From NCBI GenBank assembly GCA_003024985.2, contig PXIH01S0003968.1: a stretch of 12,063 nucleotides of DNA. One strand, 5' to 3'. The DNA comes from Euperipatoides rowelli. Its lineage: Eukaryota; Onychophora; Udeonychophora; Euonychophora; Peripatopsidae. Numbering within the stretch: position 1 is the first letter of the stretch; each line of letters opens with the position of its first letter. Below are positions 1-7,509 of this stretch, one piece after another. The notes below the pieces were generated by a model. It did no database searches. It was given only the letters and a program-made list of their open reading frames with translations, and was not told the DNA's origin. The translations under genes were made by a program, and so were the position numbers.

Positions 1-132
1 ATTGAGATATAAATTTTTAAATCAAATAGGCATTCTAGTAGTATTTTTCCTTTTCTTTAATGTTTTCAAACATTCTTAAAGTTTAAATTGTTAGTTGTAT
101 TGATTTTTTTAATTGAATATTTTTACATACAG

Positions 133-355
133 GGTATTAGTTAGCCGTTCAAGGGGAGATGGGTCTGGCAATATTGATGAGCTTTTGACAGATCTATCAA
201 AATACTATTTGTTTGAAAACTTTAGAATATTTTACCAAGTATTTAAGAGTAAATGGTTAGGAATATTTAAGAATAAAGGTTTGGCACTGATAGAGTACAA
301 ATGTAAGGGAGTCTATTACTTGCAATATTTTATTATATGTATTTTTAAACAATAA
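133..355 (+). CDS. Doubtful 3'-terminal exon-like open frame, unrecognised
   Basis: A pyrimidine-rich stretch ending in ACATACAG (125-132) would make a reasonable 3' splice site. The frame after it is open for about 73 codons to a TAA at 353-355, and that stop overlaps an AATAAA (352-357). The first 65 bases are clearly richer in GC than their surroundings and read VLVSRSRGDGSGNIDELL, a plausible soluble-protein composition. The rest is AT-rich and low in information. A weaker alternative ends the exon at a GTAAAT donor near 249. I recognise no family. Open frames of this length are expected by chance in DNA this AT-poor in stops-avoiding bases, so the splice site and poly(A) signal are the only real support. 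It lies on the strand opposite the mannosidase exon, so it would belong to a different or nested gene. Confidence 0.14.
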
Positions 356-402
356 AAATGTAATATTCTAAAATTATGGTTATTTAATAGTAAATAGAAT
401 AT

Positions 403-515
403 AATCAATTTCACTTGCACATTAAAAATATCAATATACAAGAAATATCTTTCGGTGAGTTACCGTAAAAGTGATGCATTTAATAATTTCACCTGTATTC
501 AAAATATCAATATAT
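403..515. repeat. Diverged direct repeat, two copies about 80 bp apart
   Basis: Two segments, about 403-438 and 483-515, share the pattern AATTTCACYTG followed, after a few bases, by AAATATCAATATA. The copies are diverged and separated by unrelated sequence. This may be an old tandem duplication or two ends of a degraded repeat. No coding potential is visible. Confidence 0.35.
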
Positions 516-1103
516 AAAATTATCATTCCTATTAAACCATGATATTTCAACTTTAATCATTTAAGAGACGGCTAGATAAATTATTTGCTTATTGAAAAAT
601 ATGGGAGCCAAATTTTGTTAATTCCATGAGAATAAAATAATCGATCAATATTTCACATAATATAAAACTAGTTCCCTGTGACTAATGCCATTTTTTAAAA
701 AAAATTAAGCCTTCCTAGTTATTTCCTTGTAAAATAAATAGATATGAGGAAAGTATTTTTTTAAATATTGTTCAGATTTATTAGATTCTATAAAACAGCA
801 TATACATTTATACGGTACCTACATATAAACATTACATACAGTGTATCATGGCTTAAATTCCAGAACCAACACAAAAGAAATACCATTCCTTTTCCAGATT
901 ACAAATTGGCAAATTCCAGGATTTTTCTCCATTAACTCGACAAAATAAATTTATCATATTAGACCAAACATTAATAGTTTAATAATGAAATAAAGGGAAG
1001 TACTCTTTTAAACATGATATTTGCACAAATGTGAAAACATTACAAGATTACCGAAACTAAAGAATAAGAAGAAGACGACGAAGAAAAAGAAGAACGATGA
1101 TGA
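516..1103. other. AT-rich non-coding sequence
   Basis: I see no exon, RNA gene or repeat with support here. The last 50 bases (about 1060-1103) are an A/G-rich run of GAAGAA/ACGATGATG-type simple sequence that leads into the AAT microsatellite at the edge of the long palindrome. A short open frame crosses 1021-1248, but it translates to low-complexity Lys/Asp/Asn runs and then into the repeat arm, so I do not call it a gene. Confidence 0.6.
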
Positions 1104-1682
1104 TGTTGATGATAATAATAATAATAATAATGAGGTTGGTATATTCAGCTGTATAAGTAACATGAGCTATTTTATTATTATAAAGCATATATGGAAGACA
1201 TATGCTAACGGTGTATGTTGTTGGTGTATGGTAGCACACAATAGGTAAAAATTAATAACAACATTTATTCCTATATCTTTCTTACATAATTATGTAATCA
1301 TCAGGGAGGAGCATCTACACAATAAATACAAAATAATTTTTGATAAAACAAAGATCAATTATCAAATAACAAACTATATTAATATTACATAAAACTAGTT
1401 TGTTATTTCATAATTCATCTTTGTTTTATCAAAAATTATTTTGTATTTATTGTGAAGATGCTCCTTCCTGATGATTACAGAATTATGTAAGAAAGATCTA
1501 GGAATACATGTTATTACTAATTTTTACCTATTGTGTGCTATCATTATTAGCAATATTCCAACAACATACACCGTTAGCATAATGTCTTCCATATATGCTA
1601 TATAATAATAAAAATAGCTCACGTTACTTATACAGCTGAATATACCAACCTCCGCATTATTATTATTATTAATCCATCAACA
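1104..1682. mobile_element. Long palindromic (foldback/MITE-like) element
   Basis: The left arm (1104-1376) and right arm (1396-1682) are reverse complements around a loop of about 19 bases. From the centre outwards the arms share AAATAACAAACTA, a long stretch around CAAAGAT..ATTATTTTGTATTTATTGTG, the segment GGTGTATGTTGTTGG, and TACAGCTGAATATACC next to CCAACCTC. Beyond that lie matching (AAT)n/(ATT)n microsatellites and an outermost TGTTGATG/CATCAACA. By eye the arms differ at roughly one base in ten to fifteen, plus an indel of about 10 bases near 1229/1545. They are therefore old copies, not a cloning artefact. No transposase frame fits between them, so the element is non-autonomous. No clear target-site duplication is visible, because the flanks are microsatellite-like. 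A transcript through it would fold into a hairpin with a stem of over 250 bp. Confidence 0.85.
1112..1131. repeat. (AAT)n microsatellite at left end of the palindrome
   Basis: About six AAT units lie just outside the GAGGTTGG that starts the conserved part of the left arm. A mirror-image (ATT)n tract sits at about 1656-1671 on the right. A simple-sequence tail at both ends suggests it is part of the element or its preferred target. Confidence 0.7.
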
Positions 1683-1790
1683 CATACCAAAAGAATGTTA
1701 TATAGATCCCGAGTTTTATTTAGTTTATTTCTTTATTAATTCAGACAAATTAATATCTGATTAGATATATTCATAGCCTACCTGTAAATC

Positions 1791-2014
1791 CATTTATCAC
1801 CTGCTCAATGTTTAAATTATAAGGATTTATGTGATAAATTATTAAAAAACTTATTTTCAGGATTTTATGTCAATTTATGAGTTTGTGAATTTTACTTCTA
1901 AGAGTAGTTACTGACACAAAATCCTGAAATAATAGATTTATAAATAATTTTAGTTGGCAAAAATATAATATAGTAAGTATATTCATATATAAAATGTTGC
2001 ACAGGTGATAAAAT
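1791..2014. repeat. Degraded nested inverted repeat
   Basis: Two blocks pair around a centre near 1892. The inner pair is TTATTTTCAGGATTTTATGTCA-like sequence at 1851-1872 against TGACACAAAATCCTGAAATAA at 1912-1932. The outer pair is TTTATCACCTG..CAAT at 1792-1809 against ATGTTGCACAGGTGATAAA at 1994-2012. The sequence between the blocks also pairs weakly (ATAAATTATT against AATAATTT). This is consistent with an old foldback element of about 225 bp or more whose arms have drifted. No coding sequence is present. Confidence 0.6.
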
Positions 2015-2412
2015 GATATATGATTGCATTTATATTTATATTGGAAGAAGACAATATATAGACTATATATTCCTAATTTATATACAGTATCTATTGATTA
2101 CATTAGACTTTTTAAATTAAAGTAACAAACAAACAAAATAAAAGTCAGGATCTCCATTTCGGAGTGTGGCTGGATTAATAATAAATAATACACCCTAGTC
2201 TCTATTAACCTAACTAGAAATACTCAAATTAAAGGCTAAAATTATTGTGATTATATACAGTATTAAAATCTTTCGAACTTTACACATTTGATGAATAAAA
2301 AATAAATCTTACACGTGACTTCTTTTTTTGCCTAAATTCCTAGCTGCCGATGCTTTGAAAATAATGTGGCATTGCAGCAAATAATTTTTGCTAAAAATAG
2401 TAGTAATTGCAC
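2015..2412. other. AT-rich non-coding sequence
   Basis: I see no gene or repeat that I can support. The stretch is AT-rich up to about 2330 and then becomes somewhat richer in GC, leading into the imperfect inverted repeat that starts near 2413. Confidence 0.55.
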
Positions 2413-2662
2413 TAGCGTCAGGGTACCAAAATTAGCATTGCTCATTCCTCACAAATGGCGTATGGGCTAAGATGCTTTTTTATTATTATTTAGAGTCCTA
2501 CCTTTACCCTGAACGTAAACTCCAACTGCGTGTGAAATTCACTATGCCCCAACCCTATGATATATACTTTTATTGATAAATTTTTATATTGTGACACAAC
2601 TCCATAATCAACGGTAAGTTTTGTGAGGAATGGGAAATGATAAGTTTGATACCCAGACACTT
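2413..2662. repeat. Imperfect inverted repeat, possible degraded MITE
   Basis: CTAGCGTCAGGGTACCAAA followed by TTAGCATTGCTCATTCCTCACAAA (2413-2454) is matched on the opposite strand by TTTGTGAGGAATGGGAAATGATAA followed by TTTGATACCCAGACAC (about 2617-2662). The arms are about 42-46 bp with several mismatches, and the spacer is about 160 bp. The spacer includes a short TTATTATTATT run and no open frame of note. This third inverted-repeat family in the first 3 kb shares no obvious sequence with the other two. Confidence 0.55.
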
Positions 2663-3018
2663 GTGTGATTGCTGTGGCTTTGAAGACACTGTCTGCTCTT
2701 TGAGATTAAGATCTTCTTACATTAAGGTTTTAGTCTTAACATTAACACAAACAAAATAGATGGTAATCTTTTCCACATTATGATTCAATGAGTACTTTGA
2801 CTTGTTATGTCCAGTTTACTTTCTTGAGAAAAAGTGTGTAGCAAAAATTAATTAGACCGTGTGTGTAGTGAAACCACAATTGCTTTGATTCCTCTACAAA
2901 TATAGACCACACATTTTCTCACCATAATTAAGAAAATGTAAGCAAAATTATTAAAAAGACAAATGGTTTATGGTCAGGATAAATGTAGTCCAAAATGAAT
3001 GACATAGCCATTGCCAAG
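2663..3018. other. Non-coding sequence with one small hairpin
   Basis: No gene is seen. A perfect 9-bp stem, ACATTTTCT (2911-2919) and AGAAAATGT (2931-2939), encloses an 11-base loop. Hairpins this short are common in AT-rich DNA and I attach no function to it. Confidence 0.5.
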
Positions 3019-3130
3019 TCAATAAGTATCGTTGTCGACTAGCGTCTGGATCTCAGAGCTATCATTGTCGTGCAGCTGAAAAACAGCCAATCATAGGTCA
3101 CCTTGCATTCTATCTGCAAGCCGACCTCTC
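3019..3130. other. GC-elevated island, possible repeat or short minus-strand exon
   Basis: Base composition rises visibly here, to near half GC by eye, against about 28% around it. On the minus strand, GGCTGTTTTTCAG (ending at 3076) would be a good splice acceptor, and the next frame reads LHDNDSSEIQTLVDNDTY before a TGA at 3019-3021. Eighteen codons are too few to identify anything. This stretch does not match the part of the mannosidase expected downstream of the 3799-3947 exon. A degraded dispersed repeat is at least as likely. Confidence 0.25.
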
Positions 3131-3174
3131 ATTAGCTGTTATTTTATTTATTTATTGATGCTTTAATATTTAAG

Positions 3175-3298
3175 TTGGAGTTAAGGTCACTGTGAGGTTA
3201 AGATTAGAGATTCTTTACTTTGCTGTTATATTCATGTTGGAGTTAGGGTCAGTGTGCAGTTAAGGTTAGAGATCCTTTACTTTGCTGTTATATTCATN
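3175..3298. repeat. 62-bp tandem duplication, two copies
   Basis: Unit 1 (3175-3236) and unit 2 (3237-3298) both begin TTGGAGTTARGGTCA and end CTTTACTTTGCTGTTATATTCAT, with only a few differences. The last base of unit 2 is the ambiguous N at 3298, exactly at the unit boundary. The next base starts an unrelated repeat. More copies could be hidden at that join. Confidence 0.85.
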
Positions 3299-3328
3299 GT
3301 TACTTATACAGCTGAATATACCAACCTC
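3299..3328. mobile_element. Terminal fragment of the 1104-1682 palindromic element
   Basis: Thirty bases starting GTTACTTATACAGCTGAATA and ending CCAACCTCC match the outer end of the right arm at 1623-1652 in the same orientation, essentially without change. The match begins immediately after the N at 3298. A second CCAACCTCC at about 3370-3380, followed by (AAT)n, lies 50 bases further on. This is either a solo end or the surviving edge of a second full copy lost in the assembly. Confidence 0.75.
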
Positions 3329-3380
3329 CTCATCAAATTGTCTCAAGTAACATGAATCGAAGAAAATTCCAACCTCCACA

Positions 3381-3398
3381 ATAATAATAATAATAATG
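3381..3398. repeat. (AAT)n microsatellite
   Basis: About six AAT units follow CCAACCTCCAC. The same pairing of CCAACCTC with an AAT/ATT tract marks both ends of the palindrome at 1104-1682, so this probably belongs to the same family. Confidence 0.6.
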
Positions 3399-3798
3399 AA
3401 TAACAATGATTATAATAAGAAGTATAATAAATTAAATGTAGAAGATACTACTACTAAAGTTTATGCTTCAGAAGAATGTTGAAAGATAAATATGAGAAAT
3501 AAGATGAAAATTCAGACTTTGTGAATTCTTCAAAATTTCTTTTAATTCTTTATTAAGATTTTTCCATTAGCTGATGAATCAAATTTTTGCATTTATCAAG
3601 GGAATTTGATGTTAGACAAACAAAGAGACAAAGTAGATTTTAAACAGAAAAGGCTGCTAGGATTAGTGCATGTTTTTCTTATTAACTAAAAAAGATGAAA
3701 ATAGCAAAACTTCCCTTTGGGAAAGCACAAAAGTGAGACTGAAAATCTTTGCAAATTTACTTACTATTTCAAAGAAAAGAAAGTAAAAAGTTTCATAC
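3399..3798 (-). other. Intron sequence on the 3' side of the mannosidase exon
   Basis: AT-rich sequence without a supported exon. On the minus strand the donor GTATGAAAC begins at 3798. The next conserved part of the mannosidase is not found anywhere from here to position 1, so this intron appears to be at least 3.8 kb long. Confidence 0.6.
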
Positions 3799-3947
3799 CG
3801 CTTTTTCCAAGAAGATCTTGTCCATGGAGAGATGATATGCACTGAGTAGCCCTCCTAGGACACGGATGGTGATTTCAAACAAGTTCACTTCTGAATTAAT
3901 GTCAAAGCTTAGTGATTTGGCTACCCAGTTTTTAGCTTCATCAAATT
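3799..3947 (-). CDS. MAN1B1: Internal exon of ER-type GH47 alpha-1,2-mannosidase
   Basis: Class I (GH47) alpha-mannosidases trim alpha-1,2-linked mannose from N-glycans. The MAN1B1 type acts in the ER and early secretory pathway and helps mark misfolded glycoproteins for degradation. Read on the minus strand, the exon encodes 49 full codons plus two bases of a split codon. It includes [14 protein letters not shown] and then LLSAYHLS, a hallmark of the catalytic (alpha/alpha)7 barrel. By family knowledge the Glu in LFE-x-TIR is the conserved acidic active-site residue (Glu132 in yeast Mns1, Glu330 in human). VNLFE and SAYHLS favour MAN1B1 over the Golgi MAN1A/MAN1C types. Splice signals are strong: a pyrimidine-rich tract ending TTTTCAG before 3947 and GCG|GTATG at 3799/3798. 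The phase is 1 nt of a codon carried from the preceding exon, ending on a complete codon. There are no stops or frameshifts. The exon is richer in GC than its flanks. It covers only a small part of a protein usually of roughly 500-700 residues. Confidence 0.93.
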
Positions 3948-4639
3948 CTGAAAATAGAAATAGAAAGGAATTTATTAAAATGGATGAATTATTATTTTTT
4001 AAAAGTATTTTCTATGTGCACATATCAGGATAAATGGAAATCATTACAAGAAAGATTACAATAATAATAAAACTAAATATGAATAAAAAAGAGCCAAAGA
4101 ATTTGGATGACCTAGTTCACAGGAAGATATACTTGGAACACTGATTACTGTGTCTATTTGTAGGAGAATGTAGTCTCCTGCTAACACAGGGAAGCAGAAG
4201 CCTAGTGAGTGTGCTCTAGAAATCATATTAGAAATGTTGTGCCTTTCCATAACACGTTTAAATCCATAGCACAGTCGAGTGTAAAATTTGCACAATTTCA
4301 CAAATGTAAGCATTATTCATACTTCATGATTGATTCAAAAACATTAAATTTTCTTACTGTAGTATATTGGTAAATGCAAACTACAGTAAATGCAGCTCAT
4401 AATAATATTGTTCTTAGAACATTATTAGTTGTGTTATTAATTATGGCTCTGAAGTGAGCTAATTTAAGATAGTTAAATATAGGCCTATATTATGTTGATA
4501 GCATAAACATCTGTTTAATTATATTTAAAAACATATCTTAGTACACAACAACCTGGTGACAAAATATTTCTATTGAATTACTTTGCGCAAATAATAGAAT
4601 TGGCAATTTTATATTTGCATTTGATGAAATAGGAATGAT
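3948..4639 (-). other. Intron sequence on the 5' side of the mannosidase exon
   Basis: The polypyrimidine tract and TTTTCAG acceptor occupy about 3948-3980 on the minus strand. Beyond this I see no exon. An 85-codon minus-strand open frame at 4056-4313 has no splice-site context or recognisable motif and is probably chance. Small perfect inverted repeats occur: TTACTGTAG (4354-4362) against CTACAGTAA (4381-4389), and an imperfect palindrome around 4400-4430. Confidence 0.6.
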
Positions 4640-5187
4640 ATTCTCAGCAGCCTAAACTGTATTTGCTAGCCAACAAAGTGAATGAAGAACTTATCCTGAC
4701 TACTGTGCTTACTTTATTAGAGGACAGAAAATTTATCTTCTGTGTTATTTAATAGCTCCACGAAGCAAAAAAAATATATCATTAGCTGAAGTTATAAGCG
4801 TTCTAAGACACTATTTTTCTCCGCAACCTCTTTCTAGGCTAAAAAGATTGGAGTCAGTAAGAGGACGCCAAAAGAGCATGAAACATTTCTTGAATATGCA
4901 GATTAAGTGTTAATTGTGAATTAAATGAAATGCTCAATTTTTTTTTAGTTGAGTAGTTTACTTTAGGGATTTCTAACTANTCAATTAAAAAAAAAAGACT
5001 GATCTTAGAGAAAAATGCTAATGATTTTGAAGTTTTAATTCAACTGGCAGCAGTGCTGAGATGTCTAATAAAAGTTGCACGTTACTTAAAAAATTTTTGT
5101 GATGTCTGTCAAGGAAACTTTTATGCTTAAAAACTAAATAAGCCACAGACTACTATTGTTAATAAAACTGGAAATCAAAATTTAAAT

Positions 5188-5290
5188 TGCATATACTATG
5201 GACAATAGCACGATCCAAAAGACTGCAAATATTAAAATGCTAGTTATTATATTTGCAAAAAGGCGGTCATATAAAAATAATTTGTAGGTT
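5188..5290 (+). other. Remnant of double CCHC zinc knuckle of gag
   Basis: The first knuckle reads C-x2-Y-G, a TAG stop, then HDPKDC, so its second Cys is now Tyr. The second reads Y-x2-C, then GHIKIIC after a one-base slip between 5256 and 5265, so its first Cys is Tyr. CCHC knuckles bind the element's RNA. The missing cysteines and the stop show the copy is dead. Confidence 0.75.
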
Positions 5291-5474
5291 TGCTAAAACT
5301 AGAAGCTTTGTTAAACAGCACAATAGTTTTGTTAATGCTGCATCGACAAAAGTTGAAAAGAAAAGAAAAGTGTTAAAAGCTTAATAAATACAAATACTGC
5401 TTTAAATGCTATGGAAAATACATGTCTGCCAATAACAATTTATTTGAAACTGGATGATAAGGACATTTCCTTTT

Positions 5475-5690
5475 AAGTTTGATACGGGAGCGCTGTGACA
5501 ACAATGCCTTCTCATACATTTAGAAAATTTTGGGTCGTAAGGAAGCTCAAACCTACTTCACACTTTTGATCATAACATCAAACTGCTTGGTTCATGCAAA
5601 GTTGTTGTAATAACATGATAAAAATAAATCTGATGGATTAGAACTCATTATTACAAATAATTTTCCACCCTTGCTTAGGTCGATCTAGGC
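5475..5690 (+). other. Remnant of retropepsin-like aspartic protease
   Basis: FKFDTGA (from about 5475; GATACGGGA at 5481-5489) is the active-site D-T/S-G motif. A one-base deletion right after it shifts the frame into AVTTMPSHTF. A downstream PPLL followed by GRS in the next frame fits the family's conserved (L)LGR segment near the protease end. At least three frame changes are needed to read it. Confidence 0.7.
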
Positions 5691-5790
5691 TTGTCATCCA
5701 ACATTTTTAAAAAGATTACTCTGCTAAATGAACTTACAGAGATAGACGTGCAATTGGTGTCGGAACTCGATGGAACTGAGTTTCGGGACC

Positions 5791-6541
5791 TTTTTTTAAA
5801 AGTAATTTTTAAAAACTTACACCTTTTATGCATTTTGATTTTTTTCATACATTGCTAACATCAAAAATTTACACTGTTTAATAGAATGGAATATTGATGC
5901 TTCAGTAAATTCAAAGAAGATTTATCTAAAGAAGTGAGAACAGCGCTCGGTACCTGTGAAAACCCCTTCTTTTATTATTTTATACTTTCATGATAAAGTT
6001 GACACACAGGCTTTAGATGCGCCATGTCATCTTATTATAGTGGTCAGTAATGTGACATTTAGTATTTTCAATTTTCTTAATAATTATGTTGGCTAAAATC
6101 AGCAATTTTAGCCGATTTTATATATTACTCTACTTTAAACATATTTTAAATAAATAAAATTATTAATATTCGAAAACAAATTGTGAAATTGATACAAAGT
6201 GTTAAATTACGATCATCGAAAGTTTCCAATGCATGTTTCCAATGCAATTGAAAACAGCTGTCTGCGAGTCATGTGACAATGTACTATCACTTTGAAATTA
6301 GGAACAATTGACAATAATTTTTAACATTGCTCTTAAAATGTGATGAGACTGACATACAGTCTGTTAGGTTGTTTGTTATTCTAGGGTTTATCATGTGAAT
6401 GTTGTTCCACATCCCGAACAAATGATAAAAGCAGGGTTTTTTTTTAAAAAAAATAGTTTAAAGGTCAAATGTAATGGATTTTTTAATTTTTTTTTTATTA
6501 TTGATTTTTAAAGATTTTTACTAAAAAAAAATTTCCACTAG
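5791..6541. other. AT-rich non-coding sequence with small repeats
   Basis: No supported gene. About 5890-5965 might be a last trace of the retroelement (a frame reads QRSVPVKTP) but is not convincing. GGCTAAAATC..TTTTAGCC forms a hairpin at 6091-6112. GTTTCCAATGCA is tandemly repeated at 6222-6247. An imperfect hairpin, TTTATCAT..TTGTTC with GAACAA..ATGATAAA, spans about 6389-6431. From about 6438 the sequence is dominated by T and A homopolymers. Confidence 0.55.
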
Positions 6542-6564
6542 AAAAAAAAAAAAAAAAAAAAAAA
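6542..6564. repeat. Poly(A) tract of 23 bases
   Basis: An uninterrupted run of 23 A on the plus strand is followed by TATATA. There is no upstream AATAAA at the usual distance and no recognisable coding body, so it is not evidence of a processed pseudogene by itself. Confidence 0.9.
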
Positions 6565-7362
6565 TATATAGTTATTTACAATTAATTTTGTGTGTTTTTT
6601 TTAAACATCTTTACAAGTAGTTTTGGCAAAACAAAAATTAGAATGAAAATTGTAAAATATTAAAAAAAGAAAACCAACATAAATAATAAGTAAAAAAACA
6701 ACAACAAAGACAAATGTTTTCTGTACAGCTACAAGTGCTTTTAGTGACTGCTTAATAGTCCCCCATAATTTCTCCATACATTATTTTTAAAAAAAATATA
6801 TGAGAATGAACAAGAGGAGGATAGAAACATTGAAGCTAATTGGTCAATCTTTTAGCAGGGGAATTTAATCAAAATTTTCACTTTTTACTTTGAAATGAGT
6901 AGAATTTTGAGAAAAATTTCATAGACAGTTGGTGGATATCAGAACAAAGAGTTTAGAGGTCGTAGAAGCTTGAATAAATAAATTAAATACTATTTTTGAC
7001 CAAAAATTTTAAAAAAGATAGTCTTCACATGGGTTAGATTTTGAGTTAATTGAATATGGACTACTGCATCAGTTGGTAGTAAACAAATTACTAATTTTTT
7101 AATAGCGTTTAAACAATAATTCAACTTTATAGTGTTTATAAGAAGAGCTTCTACGAAGTTTCATTAAAAGCTTATTAACTTGTTAAAGTGAATCATCAAT
7201 TCAAATTTTAACAACTAATTTGATTTATTTTTACCATAAAAGTTGTTTCATTCATTATTTTCCCACATTCAATCAAATAATAATGAAAATCAAACTTTAT
7301 TGAGGTGTTTACAGAAGCATTTGTATGTCACATAACGCCAGTGTTCATTTTCACTTCTCATA
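6565..7362. other. AT-rich non-coding sequence
   Basis: Nothing supported as gene or RNA. TTTGATTT near 7220 can pair with AAATCAAA near 7290 across a loop of about 60 bases, a weak inverted repeat. Otherwise the stretch is homopolymer-rich intergenic or intronic sequence. Confidence 0.55.
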
Positions 7363-7509
7363 ATGACTAGCACAAAAGTGTATTCTATGGTCTATTTTCA
7401 TCCCTTTGAAAAAAGAATAATGCTACGTAGAACTGTTGCAGCGACATATCAAATTGAACAAGAACTTCCTGCATCTAAGATAGTACATAAACCATTAAAG
7501 CCACGATAA
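7363..7509 (+). CDS. Small unrecognised open frame, 48 codons
   Basis: An ATG at 7363 opens a frame to TAA at 7507-7509, and the frame is already open from a stop near 7331. The product would begin MTSTKVYSMVYFHPFEK and end SKIVHKPLKPR. It has no obvious signal peptide, membrane segment or known motif. Its composition is less AT-driven than most chance frames here, which is the only reason to list it. A minus-strand frame in the same place is also open for about 30 codons. It could be a fragment of a decayed repeat protein or pure chance. Confidence 0.12.
   Translation: MTSTKVYSMVYFHPFEKRIMLRRTVAATYQIEQELPASKIVHKPLKPR

Larger units (their letters stand above)
4640..5790 (+). pseudogene. Decayed Ty3/gypsy-like gag-protease remnant
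   Basis: Reading across frameshifts and stops on the plus strand recovers the order of an LTR-retrotransposon gag-pol start. At 4650-5110 is a gag core (YLLANKVNEE, LTLLEDRKF, SVLRHYFSPQPLSRLKRLES, LKKKRLILEKNANDFEVL). At 5188-5290 are two CCHC zinc knuckles. At 5475-5690 is a retropepsin-like region with FKFDTG, VTTMPSHTFRKF, and later DGLELIITNNFPPLL then GR. In life such elements encode a capsid and polyprotein and replicate through reverse transcription. This copy has many stops and single-base indels, no convincing reverse transcriptase or integrase after about 5800, and no visible LTRs. The paired knuckles with an HDP-x-x-C type spacing resemble animal Ty3/gypsy lineages. It lies opposite in strand to the mannosidase gene, in its intron, about 0.7 kb from the exon. 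An N at 4980 falls within gag. Confidence 0.78.

Noticed and set aside
1021-1248. Open frames on both strands through the left arm of the palindrome
   Set aside because: Low-complexity Lys/Asp/Asn or Ile runs come from AAG and AAT simple repeats, and the rest is repeat arm. No protein features.
4056-4313. 85-codon minus-strand open frame upstream of the mannosidase exon
   Set aside because: It does not match the mannosidase segment expected before the 3799-3947 exon, no splice sites frame it, and this length is expected by chance in AT-rich DNA.
4354-4389. Hairpin TTACTGTAG/CTACAGTAA as a regulatory RNA or terminator
   Set aside because: A 9-bp stem with an 18-base loop is common by chance at this base composition, and there is no context for function.
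5880-5965. Trace of reverse transcriptase after the protease remnant
   Set aside because: Only a few residues in one frame look suggestive, and none of the core catalytic motifs are visible.
6542-6564. Poly(A) tract as the tail of a processed pseudogene or LINE
   Set aside because: No coding body, poly(A) signal or target duplication. The area is generally homopolymer-rich.
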